Origin: Alcanivorax sp.
GTDB lineage: Bacteria > Pseudomonadota > Gammaproteobacteria > Pseudomonadales > Alcanivoracaceae
Direction: 5' to 3'
DNA: 64,000 nucleotides
Assembly: GCF_002733835.1 (NCBI RefSeq)
Contig: NZ_NVWY01000009.1
Span: 27,779-91,778, forward strand
Positions 52,161 to 61,013 of the stretch are shown here, one piece after another. A program made the position numbers and the translations under genes. Numbering within the stretch: the stretch's first letter is position 1; the number at the start of each line of letters is the position of its first letter. Under the pieces are notes generated by a model. It did not search any database. It was given only the letters and a program-made list of their open reading frames with translations, and had not been told where the DNA came from.

Positions 52161-54044
52161 TTACTTGCTCGCTAGATCCTTGGCAAATTTGGGCAGTTTA
52201 AACACCCAGAAAGAACCGCCTTGAGAGATAGGCTTGGTTAGTTCTGCCATGTCACCGCCCCAGAGAGGTACTGCACCGCCGTACCCGGCTGTTACACCAA
52301 TGTACTGCTCGCCATCCATTTCCCACGTGATCGGTGGGGAAATGATCCCGGTACCGACCTGGAACTTCCACAGCTCTTCACCCGTTTTCGCGTCAAAGGC
52401 TTTGAAGTAGCCATCACCGGTACCGGTGAACACCAGGTTGCCTTTGGTTGCGAGCACGCCAGCCCAGAGAGGCATGGGTTCTTTATGTTCCCAGGCCACT
52501 TTACCGGTAGCCGGATCCATAGCACGGAGAATGCCAACGTGGTCGTCGAACAACCGTTTGATGCGGAAACCCATGCCTAAGTAGGCAGAACCAGGCTGAT
52601 ATTCAACCTCTTCAGTCCAGTAATCTTCTTTCCAGTGGTTGGCAGGAACGTAGAACAGGCCCGTGTCCTGGCTATACGCCATAGGGTTCCAGTTCTTGCC
52701 GCCAAGGAAGGGAGGAGAGACTTCCACTGCAGGGGATCGGGTTTCGCCATCCTTGAGACGTGCAGGACGCTGACCATCGACTTCAATGGGGCGGCCGGTA
52801 TCCAGATCAATACCTTTAGCCCAAGTAATGCCGTCTACGAATGGGAATGCATTGAGAAGTTTACCGTTAGCACGGTCGGTCACATAGAAGAAACCATTGC
52901 GGTCAGCGTGAGCGCCGGCTTTATGTTTCTTGCCTTTCTTGTCCTTGTAGTCAAAGAGAACGATTTCGTTATTACCCGAGAAATCCCAGGCATCGTTAGG
53001 TGTATGTTGATAGAACCACTTGATTTCACCGGTAGTTGGATCAACACCGACTTGGCCTGATGTGTATAGGCTATCGTAGTCGGCAGGGTCACCGTCTGGT
53101 GCAGTACGCGCCCAGCCGTTCCAGGGAGCCGGGTTGCCAGCGCCGATGATGATGGTGTTGGTTGATGCATCAAAGGTAGCGCTTTGCCATGGTGCACCAC
53201 CACCTTGGCTCCAGGCTTTCACTTTACCTGTTTCTGTATTGGGGTCATCAGGCCAGCTAGGCGCTCTGGGATCACCACTCGGGGTGCTGTCTTCACCGTT
53301 AAGGCGGCCAACGTGCCCTTCCACAAAAGGACGCATCCAGACTTCTTCGCCCGTTGCAGGGTCGCGGGCAAACAGTTTCCCGACAACACCAAATTCGTCA
53401 CCGGAAGAGCCATGAATCAACAAAACCTTACCGGTTTTTTGATCTTTAACAATGGTTGGCGCGCCAGTCATTGTATAACCGACTTTATGATCGCCGAACT
53501 TTTTACGCCAAACGACCTTACCCGTGTCTTTGTTCAGAGCCACTACGCTGGCATCAAGAGTGCCAAAGAAAATGTTGTCGCCATAAATGGCGGCACCGCG
53601 GTTTACAACATCACAGCAAGGACGAATGTCGTCAGGTAGACGATGTGAATAAGTCCAGATGCGTTTTCCAGTTTTGGCATCAACAGCGAAAATACGGGAG
53701 TAGGAACCCGTTACGTAGATCACGCCTTCATGCACAAGGGCTTGAGATTCCTGGCCTCGCTGCTTTTCATCACCGAATGAGTAAGACCAGGCGGGGGTAA
53801 GCATAGAGACATTTTCGCTATTAATGTCCGCTAACGTGCTGTATCGCTGGGCGCTGGTGCCCATGCCATACATTAGAACATCTTCAGTGGTTTTATGGTC
53901 ATTGGCGATATCTTTCCAGGTGACCCCTTCTTCAGCAATAACTGTCCCGCTACTGCATGCGGTCAGCATGGTGGACATCGATATGACACCGATCATGCGG
54001 GACAGTCTCCCGCGATGCGGTGGGTTGTGGGTTGTTTTACTCAT
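52161..54044 (-). CDS. PQQ-dependent alcohol dehydrogenase, calcium type (ExaA/PedE-like)
   Basis: A 627-residue quinoprotein of the eight-bladed propeller family that oxidises alcohols in the periplasm. The adjacent Cys143-Cys144 ring (RPCCDVV) stacks on PQQ. Metal ligands are probably Glu217, Asn304 (GAGNPAPWN) and catalytic Asp354 in [11 protein letters not shown]. The residue two after Asp354 is Ser, not the extra Asp of lanthanide enzymes, so a calcium enzyme is expected. The N-terminus [20 protein letters not shown] is followed by LTAC (Cys30), a possible lipobox not usual for this soluble family. GAGG precedes the start. Divergent from the cytochrome c gene. Confidence 0.94.
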   Translation of the reverse strand: MSKTTHNPPHRGRLSRMIGVISMSTMLTACSSGTVIAEEGVTWKDIANDHKTTEDVLMYGMGTSAQRYSTLADINSENVSMLTPAWSYSFGDEKQRGQESQALVHEGVIYVTGSYSRIFAVDAKTGKRIWTYSHRLPDDIRPCCDVVNRGAAIYGDNIFFGTLDASVVALNKDTGKVVWRKKFGDHKVGYTMTGAPTIVKDQKTGKVLLIHGSSGDEFGVVGKLFARDPATGEEVWMRPFVEGHVGRLNGEDSTPSGDPRAPSWPDDPNTETGKVKAWSQGGGAPWQSATFDASTNTIIIGAGNPAPWNGWARTAPDGDPADYDSLYTSGQVGVDPTTGEIKWFYQHTPNDAWDFSGNNEIVLFDYKDKKGKKHKAGAHADRNGFFYVTDRANGKLLNAFPFVDGITWAKGIDLDTGRPIEVDGQRPARLKDGETRSPAVEVSPPFLGGKNWNPMAYSQDTGLFYVPANHWKEDYWTEEVEYQPGSAYLGMGFRIKRLFDDHVGILRAMDPATGKVAWEHKEPMPLWAGVLATKGNLVFTGTGDGYFKAFDAKTGEELWKFQVGTGIISPPITWEMDGEQYIGVTAGYGGAVPLWGGDMAELTKPISQGGSFWVFKLPKFAKDLASK

Positions 54045-54327
54045 AACGCAGCCTCTGCTTTGATTTTAATATCTGATCACACTGGCAGAAATGCGATCAG
54101 GGTATGGAAAGTTACGGCGTGCCAGTTATCGATAATCCCCAGCAACGCGGTGTATCCATTCAGGCAGAGAGAGGGGGATGCAAGATACCGTCAGTGGAAG
54201 TAAATGATCTAACCATTTGGGTCTACGACTAAGGGAGTACGCATGATGGCCCGAAGGGCTAGTGCTGAATCTGTCAGGTGACTGTTAGATTAATTTCCAT
54301 AATGCAATCCATTGGTTGGAGTGAAGT
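54045..54327. promoter_or_regulatory. Divergent promoter region of PQQ dehydrogenase and cytochrome c genes
   Basis: A 283-bp gene-free stretch that must contain both promoters. It holds CGACTAAGGGAGTA at 54226-54239, found in related form upstream of the aldehyde dehydrogenase, porin and receptor genes. I do not see a convincing sigma-70 or -24/-12 promoter by eye. Confidence 0.6.
54226..54239 (+). promoter_or_regulatory. Shared 14-bp motif, site A
   Basis: CGACTAAGGGAGTA, 89 bases before the cytochrome c start. It matches 12 of 14 bases with the site before the aldehyde dehydrogenase (reverse orientation). Candidate binding site of the LuxR-type regulator. Confidence 0.45.
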
Positions 54328-54768
54328 ATGAATGTAATGATGCGCATAGTGGGAAGTGTGGCCTTATTAGGTTGCTCTGTGGTGGTCCATGGCCACGGTA
54401 ATGTGACTCCACAAGGCGTAGATCTTCGCGGGTTGGAGACTCTTGGTGAGGAGTGGCGCGATACCAACCCTTACCGTGAAGATCATCCGCAGCATGAATT
54501 GGCTGTGGATATTGGCAGCTCTGCGTATAACCAGAACTGTGCAGCTTGTCATGGCCTGGAAGCCAAGTCGGGAGGTATAGCGCCTGATCTGCGAGAGCTG
54601 GAAAACGGTGATTACGGTGACGAATGGTACAAAGAACGGGTTGTAAATGGAGCTGTGCGCGATGGTCGCGTTCTGATGCCGAAAATGGCCGATTATCTCA
54701 GTCAGGAAGCTTTGTGGGCTATCCGAACCTGGCTTGAGACGGTCAGCATGGAAACAATGGGACAGTAA
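54328..54768 (+). CDS. Cytochrome c-550, PedF/ExaB type
   Basis: A 146-residue periplasmic c-type cytochrome accepting electrons from the quinoprotein dehydrogenase. A signal peptide occupies about residues 1-23. The haem motif CAACH is at 71-75 and Met117 or Met120 (VLMPKM) is the likely sixth ligand. Length and wording fit PedF. It leads a plus-strand operon with the SoxYZ-like carrier one base after its stop and the metallo-hydrolase. The true terminal oxidase is not in the window. Confidence 0.9.
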   Translation: MNVMMRIVGSVALLGCSVVVHGHGNVTPQGVDLRGLETLGEEWRDTNPYREDHPQHELAVDIGSSAYNQNCAACHGLEAKSGGIAPDLRELENGDYGDEWYKERVVNGAVRDGRVLMPKMADYLSQEALWAIRTWLETVSMETMGQ

Positions 54769-54769
54769 A

Positions 54770-55540
54770 ATGCGATCTGTAATGGTGTTTCCCGGGCTAT
54801 TGTTCCTTCTACTTATCAGTATAAGTTCAGCGCAAGAGAACAATACTAATCAAGATAAGGATCCTCTTGATTCATTCATGTGGGAGCTATATCAGGATCG
54901 TTATCTGTCCAACGCACCAGTACATTTTGACTCGAGAGTGAAAATAACCGCCCCTGATTTTGCCGAAGACTCAGGGCAGGTTCCGGTAGAAATAGATGCC
55001 AGTCATCTTAATGGCAAGTTTGAAAAAATGCTGCTTTGGGTTGAGCTCAACCCTATACCTATGGTTTTTGAGTACAACCCCGGTACACAAGGGCTGGCAA
55101 AAGTAGGGTTGAATATCCGCCTGGAGCAAGGCTCTCCTGTCAGGGTGGCCTTGTTAAGCCAGGGTGTATGGCATGTTGGAAGCACTTTTATTGACGGCGC
55201 AGGGGGTGGTTGTTCAACACCAGGTATCGCTAATTCCGGCAAGAATTGGTCCAAAGATTTTGGTCAGGTTAGAGGGCGCAGGTTTCCTGCCAAGCAGGGT
55301 AGTCGGCTTCGTTTTTTGATTATTCATCCGATGGAAAGCGGTCTCCTTCCCAGTGAGATCCCTTTCTATATCGAAGAGCTGAAAATCAGCAGTAAAGGGG
55401 AAACGGTTGCGGATATGAAATGGCATGCCTCCATTAGTGAAAATCCAGTTTTAACGATTGAAATGAAAGGCGATGAAAGAACCCCATACAAGATGAAGGC
55501 TAGAGATAACAATGCTAATTTACTGGAATCACAAATTTGA
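54770..55540 (+). CDS. Quinoprotein dehydrogenase-associated SoxYZ-like carrier
   Basis: A 256-residue exported protein in which a SoxY-like and a SoxZ-like beta-sandwich are fused. The signal peptide is about 1-20. The SoxY part (about 30-155) ends in GGGCSTPG, equivalent to the substrate-carrying Cys arm of SoxY (normally GGCGG), here internal. The SoxZ part fills about 165-256. Families of this kind accompany PQQ alcohol dehydrogenases but their job is unproven. It starts one base after the cytochrome stop and overlaps the next gene by 29 bases. Confidence 0.85.
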   Translation: MRSVMVFPGLLFLLLISISSAQENNTNQDKDPLDSFMWELYQDRYLSNAPVHFDSRVKITAPDFAEDSGQVPVEIDASHLNGKFEKMLLWVELNPIPMVFEYNPGTQGLAKVGLNIRLEQGSPVRVALLSQGVWHVGSTFIDGAGGGCSTPGIANSGKNWSKDFGQVRGRRFPAKQGSRLRFLIIHPMESGLLPSEIPFYIEELKISSKGETVADMKWHASISENPVLTIEMKGDERTPYKMKARDNNANLLESQI

Positions 55541-56471
55541 TTATCGAGTCTTGTTATCGTTAGCTACTTTGTTTCTTGCGGCAATTTCGGCCCCAGTGCA
55601 TGGAGAAGATCTTAATATTCATCAAGTTGTAGAAAATGTATGGATGGTCCAGGGGGTGCCAGAGGAGCTTAGTGAAGAAAATAGGGGTGACATAAGTAAC
55701 AGCTCATTCATTGCCACGGGGAATGGGGTAGTGGTAATCGATACGGGGGCAACAGCTGCTTACGGTCGGAGGTTCAGAGAGGCTATTTCAGAATATACCG
55801 ATGAGCCCATTCGCTGGGTGATCAATACCCACCATCACCCGGATCATATCTTTGGTAATAGTGCATTTTCAGATGTGCCGATAATGGCGCTTTCTGAGAC
55901 ACGAAATTTGTTAATGAAACATGGTGATTTTTATCTCAAAACAGTGCACGAACGTGTGGGAAGATATAGCGAAGACACGGTTGTTATTTTACCTAGTGTT
56001 ACTGTTGAAGGTGGGGTGAAGAGTTTTTCTGGATACCCACTAAAATTAATCAGGTTTTCTGGTCATAGTGGCAATGATCTCGTTGTATATGACCCTCTGA
56101 CAAAAATTCTGTTTGCCGGGGACATGCTGTTTTGGAACCGCGCACCAACCACTCCTCACTCTCCTGGAATTGATATCTGGCTGGAAGAAATAGACCGACT
56201 AGCAGAGCTAAACCCAGCAGTGATTATTCCCGGCCATGGCCCTCTCGCTCGTGATTCGGGGCCGATTGAGCAGACACGTGCATGGCTTGTATGGCTTGAC
56301 TCCCTGATGAGAGAAGGAGTTGCTGCTGGACGTTCTGCTAATGCGCTCATAGATAGTGATATTCCTGAACTGCTTTCTGATATCCCGATGGCAAAGTTTG
56401 AGCTAACCCGAAGTATTAGTCATTTCTATCGAAAATATGAAGATTCATGGTGGGAAAACTCTAACCGTTAA
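55512..56471 (+). CDS. Quinoprotein relay system zinc metallo-hydrolase
   Basis: A 319-residue metallo-beta-lactamase-fold protein with signal peptide ending APVHG-E. The zinc motif THHHPDHIFGN is at 106-116, with a further zinc Asp in FAGDMLFW and His in PGHGPLA. It belongs to the group found with PQQ dehydrogenases and SoxYZ-like carriers ('quinoprotein relay'); its reaction is unknown. The start lies inside the carrier gene (29-base overlap), implying coupled synthesis. Not an antibiotic-resistance enzyme by context. Confidence 0.87.
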   Translation: MLIYWNHKFDYRVLLSLATLFLAAISAPVHGEDLNIHQVVENVWMVQGVPEELSEENRGDISNSSFIATGNGVVVIDTGATAAYGRRFREAISEYTDEPIRWVINTHHHPDHIFGNSAFSDVPIMALSETRNLLMKHGDFYLKTVHERVGRYSEDTVVILPSVTVEGGVKSFSGYPLKLIRFSGHSGNDLVVYDPLTKILFAGDMLFWNRAPTTPHSPGIDIWLEEIDRLAELNPAVIIPGHGPLARDSGPIEQTRAWLVWLDSLMREGVAAGRSANALIDSDIPELLSDIPMAKFELTRSISHFYRKYEDSWWENSNR

Positions 56472-56491
56472 GACCAAATGAGGAGAAGAAT

Positions 56492-56505
56492 TACTCCCTT
56501 GGTAG
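56492..56505 (-). promoter_or_regulatory. Shared 14-bp motif, site B
   Basis: TACTCCCTTGGTAG on the plus strand, about 90 bases before the aldehyde dehydrogenase start. Its reverse complement CTACCAAGGGAGTA matches site A at 12 of 14 positions. Confidence 0.45.
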
Positions 56506-56597
56506 CATGCGTACTTGGGTCTCATCATCCTATTCTGACTATGCAGGCGCTACTTATCAAAGCGCGGACGTCAAGCAATTAGAAGAGGAATCAGGCA

Positions 56598-58118
56598 ATG
56601 ATTTATGCAAATCCTGGTAGCGAAGGTTCAGTTGTCTCGTTTAAAGAGCGTTACGAAAACTATATTGGGGGTGAGTGGGTTGCACCGGTGAAAGGACAAT
56701 ATTTCGATAATGTTAGTCCGGTAAATGGTAACGTTTTCTGTGAGGTGGCCAGATCAAGTGCGGAAGACGTGGATTTGGCTCTGGATGCCGCTCACCGAGT
56801 TGCTGGGGAATGGGGAAAAACCTCAGCGACAGAACGTAGCAACATATTGTTGAAAATCGCGGATCGTCTTGAACAGAATATTGAATCTCTTGCAGTCGCA
56901 GAAACATGGGATAATGGTAAGGCTGTACGTGAAACATTGAATGCAGATTTGCCCTTGGCTGTTGACCATTTTCGTTATTTCGCTGGCTGTATTCGTGCTC
57001 AAGAAGGCTCTGCTGCAGAGATCGATTCAAATACAGTGGCTTACCACTTTCATGAACCCCTTGGCGTTGTCGGGCAAATTATTCCATGGAACTTTCCAAT
57101 CTTGATGGCAGCCTGGAAGTTAGCTCCAGCACTGGCAGCGGGTAACTGCATTGTATTGAAGCCTGCCGAACAAACCCCGGTTTCCATTCTCAAGGTGATG
57201 GAGTGTATTGGCGATTTGCTGCCTGCTGGTGTACTGAATGTGGTGAACGGATACGGTCAAGAGGCAGGTCAGGCTCTGGCATCCAGCAAGCGAATTGCAA
57301 AAATCGCCTTTACCGGTTCAACCCCTGTGGGATCTCACATTCTAAAATGTGCTGCCGAGAATATTATCCCCTCTACTGTAGAGTTGGGCGGTAAATCTCC
57401 AAATGTTTACTTCGCGGATATTATGAACGCCGAAGAGTCGTTTATTGATAAAGCTGTTGAGGGCTTGGTTTTAGCTTATTTTAACCAAGGCGAAGTTTGC
57501 ACCTGTCCTTCTCGTGCCCTTGTTCAAGAGAGTATGTACGACGACTTCATTGAGCGCGTATTGAAACGAATCAAGACGATTAAACGTGGTAATCCACTTG
57601 ATACTGAAACTCAAGTAGGCGCACAGGCTTCTCGAGAGCAGTATGACAAGATTATGTCATACATGAGTATTGCTAAAGAGGAAGGTGCAACGGTACTCGC
57701 AGGTGGTGGTAGTGAATATCTTGAAGGGGATTTTGGTAACGGTTTTTATATTCAGCCTACCCTTCTTAAAGGACACAATAAAATGCGCGTCTTCCAGGAA
57801 GAGATTTTTGGTCCAGTTGTTGGTGTGACTACCTTTAAGGATGAGGAAGAAGCTCTGCGAATTGCCAATGACACCGAATTCGGCCTTGGGGCTGGTGTAT
57901 GGAGTCGGGATATGAATGTTGCCTTTAGAATGGGGCGGGGTATTCAGGCTGGGCGTGTTTGGACTAATTGCTACCATGCTTATCCTGCACATGCGGCCTT
58001 TGGCGGATATAAGAAATCAGGCATCGGTCGTGAGACTCACAAGATGATCCTTGACCATTATCAGCAAACAAAGAACTTGCTGGTCAGCTACGATACCAAT
58101 CCGCTTGGTTTTTTCTGA
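56598..58118 (+). CDS. Aldehyde dehydrogenase, ExaC type
   Basis: A 506-residue NAD-dependent cytoplasmic aldehyde dehydrogenase. Catalytic Glu262 (VELGGKSPN), nucleophile Cys301 in [11 protein letters not shown], and IIPWNFP in the coenzyme site are all present. The length and wording match ExaC/acetaldehyde dehydrogenase of PQQ ethanol oxidation. It converts the aldehyde from the periplasmic dehydrogenase to the acid. AGAGGA precedes the start. A strong terminator follows. Confidence 0.94.
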   Translation: MIYANPGSEGSVVSFKERYENYIGGEWVAPVKGQYFDNVSPVNGNVFCEVARSSAEDVDLALDAAHRVAGEWGKTSATERSNILLKIADRLEQNIESLAVAETWDNGKAVRETLNADLPLAVDHFRYFAGCIRAQEGSAAEIDSNTVAYHFHEPLGVVGQIIPWNFPILMAAWKLAPALAAGNCIVLKPAEQTPVSILKVMECIGDLLPAGVLNVVNGYGQEAGQALASSKRIAKIAFTGSTPVGSHILKCAAENIIPSTVELGGKSPNVYFADIMNAEESFIDKAVEGLVLAYFNQGEVCTCPSRALVQESMYDDFIERVLKRIKTIKRGNPLDTETQVGAQASREQYDKIMSYMSIAKEEGATVLAGGGSEYLEGDFGNGFYIQPTLLKGHNKMRVFQEEIFGPVVGVTTFKDEEEALRIANDTEFGLGAGVWSRDMNVAFRMGRGIQAGRVWTNCYHAYPAHAAFGGYKKSGIGRETHKMILDHYQQTKNLLVSYDTNPLGFF

Positions 58119-58154
58119 ATGATTTCTCCTGGTCGTCTGTCTTGACGTCTTATT

Positions 58155-58177
58155 GCCGCCCTCAGGGCGGCTTTTTT
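58155..58177 (+). terminator. Intrinsic terminator after the aldehyde dehydrogenase
   Basis: GCCGCCC and GGGCGGC pair around TCA and are followed by six T. It ends the dehydrogenase transcript; the following SelO gene begins 20 bases later and may rely on readthrough or an internal promoter. Confidence 0.9.
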
Positions 58178-58196
58178 ATTGTTGTGAGAAGGAAAT

Positions 58197-59633
58197 ATGC
58201 TTGAACTTCCTGATAAGCAAGATAACCCGTGGGCAGTTCTCTCGATAGCCAATGCCTGGAAGTCCCTTCCCCCCATGCTGTGGTCAGCCCAGGCGCCAGA
58301 ATGGTCACCTGTGGAAGAGTTGATTGATATTTCTCCTATGGCCCTACGTTTATTGCAACTCGATGTTCAGCAGCTCCGGACCCATGTTGAAGGCGTTTCA
58401 ACGTTGAAAAACCTGCATTCTGGAAGCATCCTCTTACCGGGTATGTCTCCGTTGGCACAAAAGTATGCAGGACATCGCCATGGGGTATTCAACGATCGTA
58501 TTGGTGATGCAAGGTCTTTGCTCTTGGGGGAAGTGGCTACGCCGTTAGGTCGTATGGAAATGTACTTAAAGGGTGGGGGAAGAACCCCTTATGCTCTTAG
58601 GGGTGATGGCTATTTGGGGTTGCGTAGTGCGGTCAAGGAATATCTTGTCAGTCACGCTCTCTATGGTATCGGGATACCAACCAGTCTTCCGCTAAGCATT
58701 TGTAATCATAAAAGAAAAATTTTTCGTGATCAGTTGGAGAAGTCTGCAACCGTGATTCGCCTTTCTCCATCTCATGCTCGAGTTGGCCATTTCGAATGGC
58801 TGGCTACCAGGGGGAACGCTGCAGCCATGAAGGCTTTGATTGCTCACCTTGGTGGTTGTTATGGCGAAGGTGGTGAAATGAGCGTGGAGCAGTTTTTTAA
58901 ACACTCTGTACAACGCGCCGCTCATCTTGCTGCAGCGTGGCAGGTCTGGGGGTTTGTCGCTGGCACACTGAATACAGATGATATTTCCGCTCTAGGTGTG
59001 ACTCTTGATCCCGGCGCAGGAGCTTTTCTGGAATCTTGCCAGGCTTTACTGACAGAAGATTGCGATGCAGTTGACAGCGTATATGCATTTTCTTCCCAGT
59101 CTGAATCTATCAGGTTTGGACTTGAAGTGCTGGGCAGGGCATTACGATTGTTGCTGCACGAAGAAAAAATAAACGCCATATTGGAGAGTTTTTATGACCA
59201 GCGTAAAAAAGCGATGCTATGTGGAATGCGCTCTCGCTTGGGGTTGATGATGTCGAGAGAAGAAGATTCAGTATTGATTAACCAATGGCTGTCCATCCTG
59301 CATAGGAAGGGAGCAGATTACAATTCTTCATTCCGTTATTTAATGGAATGGAAAAATGATGAATCGAGTGACCACCATTTGGCTGATAAGCTAGGTCTTG
59401 AGCGTAACGATAGGGTTCTGGCTGAGTGGTTGAATGCGTATCGGAAGCGTCTTGAAAATGAGTGTTTTACCTACCATGAGCGCTACCGTTTCATGGCTGG
59501 GGTTAATCCGATAACAATACTTAGAGAGGCCGATATTTGTGACGTTAGTGCTGCCGTGGAAGCCGGCGATTTTATCCCTCTGGCTCGCTTGAGAAAGCGA
59601 ATTACACAGCCTTACCATAATTTTATTCAGTAA
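58197..59633 (+). CDS. SelO/YdiU-family protein (adenylyltransferase pseudokinase fold)
   Basis: A 478-residue member of the SelO family, which in E. coli transfers AMP to proteins during redox stress. Family motifs appear but are modified: YAGHRHGVFNDRIGDARSLLLGE, Lys125 in MYLKGGGRTPY, VGHFEWLA, and the metal-binding Asn259 (NTDD) and Asp271. The C-terminal cysteine used for redox control in many members is absent (ends QPYHNFIQ). Divergent wording suggests a specialised subfamily. GAAGGA precedes ATG 58197. Why it sits with PQQ alcohol oxidation is unclear. Confidence 0.82.
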   Translation: MLELPDKQDNPWAVLSIANAWKSLPPMLWSAQAPEWSPVEELIDISPMALRLLQLDVQQLRTHVEGVSTLKNLHSGSILLPGMSPLAQKYAGHRHGVFNDRIGDARSLLLGEVATPLGRMEMYLKGGGRTPYALRGDGYLGLRSAVKEYLVSHALYGIGIPTSLPLSICNHKRKIFRDQLEKSATVIRLSPSHARVGHFEWLATRGNAAAMKALIAHLGGCYGEGGEMSVEQFFKHSVQRAAHLAAAWQVWGFVAGTLNTDDISALGVTLDPGAGAFLESCQALLTEDCDAVDSVYAFSSQSESIRFGLEVLGRALRLLLHEEKINAILESFYDQRKKAMLCGMRSRLGLMMSREEDSVLINQWLSILHRKGADYNSSFRYLMEWKNDESSDHHLADKLGLERNDRVLAEWLNAYRKRLENECFTYHERYRFMAGVNPITILREADICDVSAAVEAGDFIPLARLRKRITQPYHNFIQ

Positions 59634-59664
59634 AAAAGGGTGAGTGCCATGGCGCTCACCCTTT
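59632..59664. terminator. Bidirectional terminator between selO-like and porin genes
   Basis: AAAGGGTGAG and CTCACCCTTT form the core of a 13-pair stem around CCATGG. On the minus strand at least six T follow, so it is a good terminator for the porin gene; on the plus strand the T-tract is short. Confidence 0.8.
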
Positions 59665-59682
59665 GATATTTGAGGTTATTAA

Positions 59683-60849
59683 TTACCAGGCTACCGTGGC
59701 ACCCAGTGCAAGTGTGTCAGTTGTCTCTATTTCGCCTACTGTTTCGTCATCCAGCTCAACACGACTGAAGTTGGTTACCAGGTTAAGATAATCATTGGCT
59801 GCGTAACTTATAATTACGCCTTTATTTTCGTAATCAATCGCTGTTCCACCAGTAACGCCATCATCTTCGGTTCGGCCATAGGTTCCCGCAACTCGCATTT
59901 TGCCGATTTGATAACCAGCTTGTATAAGGTAGCCATTGCTATCAACTTCCTGGAGTGGGAGTTGGCCAGCGTTATTAGTGAACAAGGGATGGATACCTGT
60001 AGCATCAAAACCGGAAGCGGTGAGGGTTAAGTTAGCGGCTTTGATTTGAGCGCCGTAACCTACGCCTTCTGATGTGATATCAGTAACGGTATTATCTGTA
60101 TTTTCGGAGTTTTGATAAGCACCGTTAACCCATGTATAAATTTCCATTCCTCCAATGTCTGCCTGGTAGCTGATTTCACTTTCTACTCTTGGGGTGTCTT
60201 GATATGCCTTGCCTGGCGCACCCACTTCATTGGTGTCGTATGGGTCTAGAATCCCCACTGCAATGTTTAGACCGCCCATTTCAGGGCTCCGCCAGGTGAT
60301 TTGCGAGCTTGGGAAGGCGTAGGGATAGCCGGTGCCGATATTCCCGAAAGATACGCCACCGCCATCAACGAGGCCCACGACATCGCTGGAATGGCCAAAC
60401 CCAATGAGCAATTCGTCGCGGAGGATGTTGGAACGAGCAAAGAGCCCGAAATCTTTACCAATAAGCACCTCACCGAAGCTGCCACCAATAGTTCCATAAA
60501 ACTGACGTACATCAATAGCCGTGCCGGTGGCGGCAGTTTCACTGTCATTAATGGTGACCCAGAAGGATGACCTTGCGCCCAGTGTAAGATCACCTATTTC
60601 TCGTTTCATATTGAAACCAATATAGTTTGGCAGGAAACCCATTTTAACTCTTGATTGTCTGCGGTCGAATTGATCGCCGGCACGGTCTACGTCGTTGTTT
60701 ACATAAAAAGCATTAATGTAACCGTCAGTGCTGAAACTGGTTCCGTCATCGTCATACAGTGTTATTTCGGCATTGGCTGATTGCACTGCGAGGAAGGGCA
60801 GAAGGCATAATGCCGACCGGGATAGAATTGCTGCACTGGTTTTTCTCAT
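59683..60849 (-). CDS. Outer-membrane porin
   Basis: A 388-residue general porin. The signal peptide ends QSANA-EI, followed by 16-strand-type sequence with a constriction-loop-like region (GTIGGSFGEVLIGKDFG) and a final TLALGATVAW ending in Trp. Family: Gram-negative porin. Its inclusion suggests uptake of the alcohol substrate or an exchange route, which is inference. It has its own upstream region with two copies of the shared motif. Confidence 0.9.
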   Translation of the reverse strand: MRKTSAAILSRSALCLLPFLAVQSANAEITLYDDDGTSFSTDGYINAFYVNNDVDRAGDQFDRRQSRVKMGFLPNYIGFNMKREIGDLTLGARSSFWVTINDSETAATGTAIDVRQFYGTIGGSFGEVLIGKDFGLFARSNILRDELLIGFGHSSDVVGLVDGGGVSFGNIGTGYPYAFPSSQITWRSPEMGGLNIAVGILDPYDTNEVGAPGKAYQDTPRVESEISYQADIGGMEIYTWVNGAYQNSENTDNTVTDITSEGVGYGAQIKAANLTLTASGFDATGIHPLFTNNAGQLPLQEVDSNGYLIQAGYQIGKMRVAGTYGRTEDDGVTGGTAIDYENKGVIISYAANDYLNLVTNFSRVELDDETVGEIETTDTLALGATVAW

Positions 60850-60917
60850 CTTACGCTCCCTAAAGTTTCTATCATGTTGATGGCAATGAGTATGGGGAGC
60901 GTAAAATAAAGGAAAAA

Positions 60918-60931
60918 TACCGCCTTGGTAC
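60918..60931 (-). promoter_or_regulatory. Shared 14-bp motif, site C (porin)
   Basis: TACCGCCTTGGTAC on the plus strand, 69 bases upstream of the porin start. Its reverse complement matches site B at 11 of 14 positions. Confidence 0.35.
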
Positions 60932-60966
60932 TGTATTGAGTGATTGGAATATAGCGTTTGGTCGTG

Positions 60967-60980
60967 CGACTAAAGGATCA
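60967..60980 (+). promoter_or_regulatory. Shared 14-bp motif, site D (porin)
   Basis: CGACTAAAGGATCA, about 118 bases upstream of the porin start, matches site A at 11 of 14 positions. Together with site C it would give two boxes at this promoter. Confidence 0.35.
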
Positions 60981-60986
60981 ATTAAA

Positions 60987-61013
60987 TGATAAAATATAAT
61001 ATATATTTTATCA
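60987..61013. terminator. AT-rich inverted repeat at the end of the peroxiredoxin gene
   Basis: TGATAAAATATA and TATATTTTATCA form a perfect 12-bp stem with a 3-nt loop that includes the peroxiredoxin stop codon. It may terminate that transcript or protect its 3' end. Confidence 0.5.

Noticed and set aside
52161..54044. Lanthanide-dependent (PedH/XoxF-like) dehydrogenase
   Set aside because: The position two residues after the catalytic Asp is Ser (WDFSG), not Asp.
55512..56471. Metallo-beta-lactamase resistance gene
   Set aside because: The zinc motif is shared across the superfamily; context and length fit the quinoprotein-relay hydrolases.
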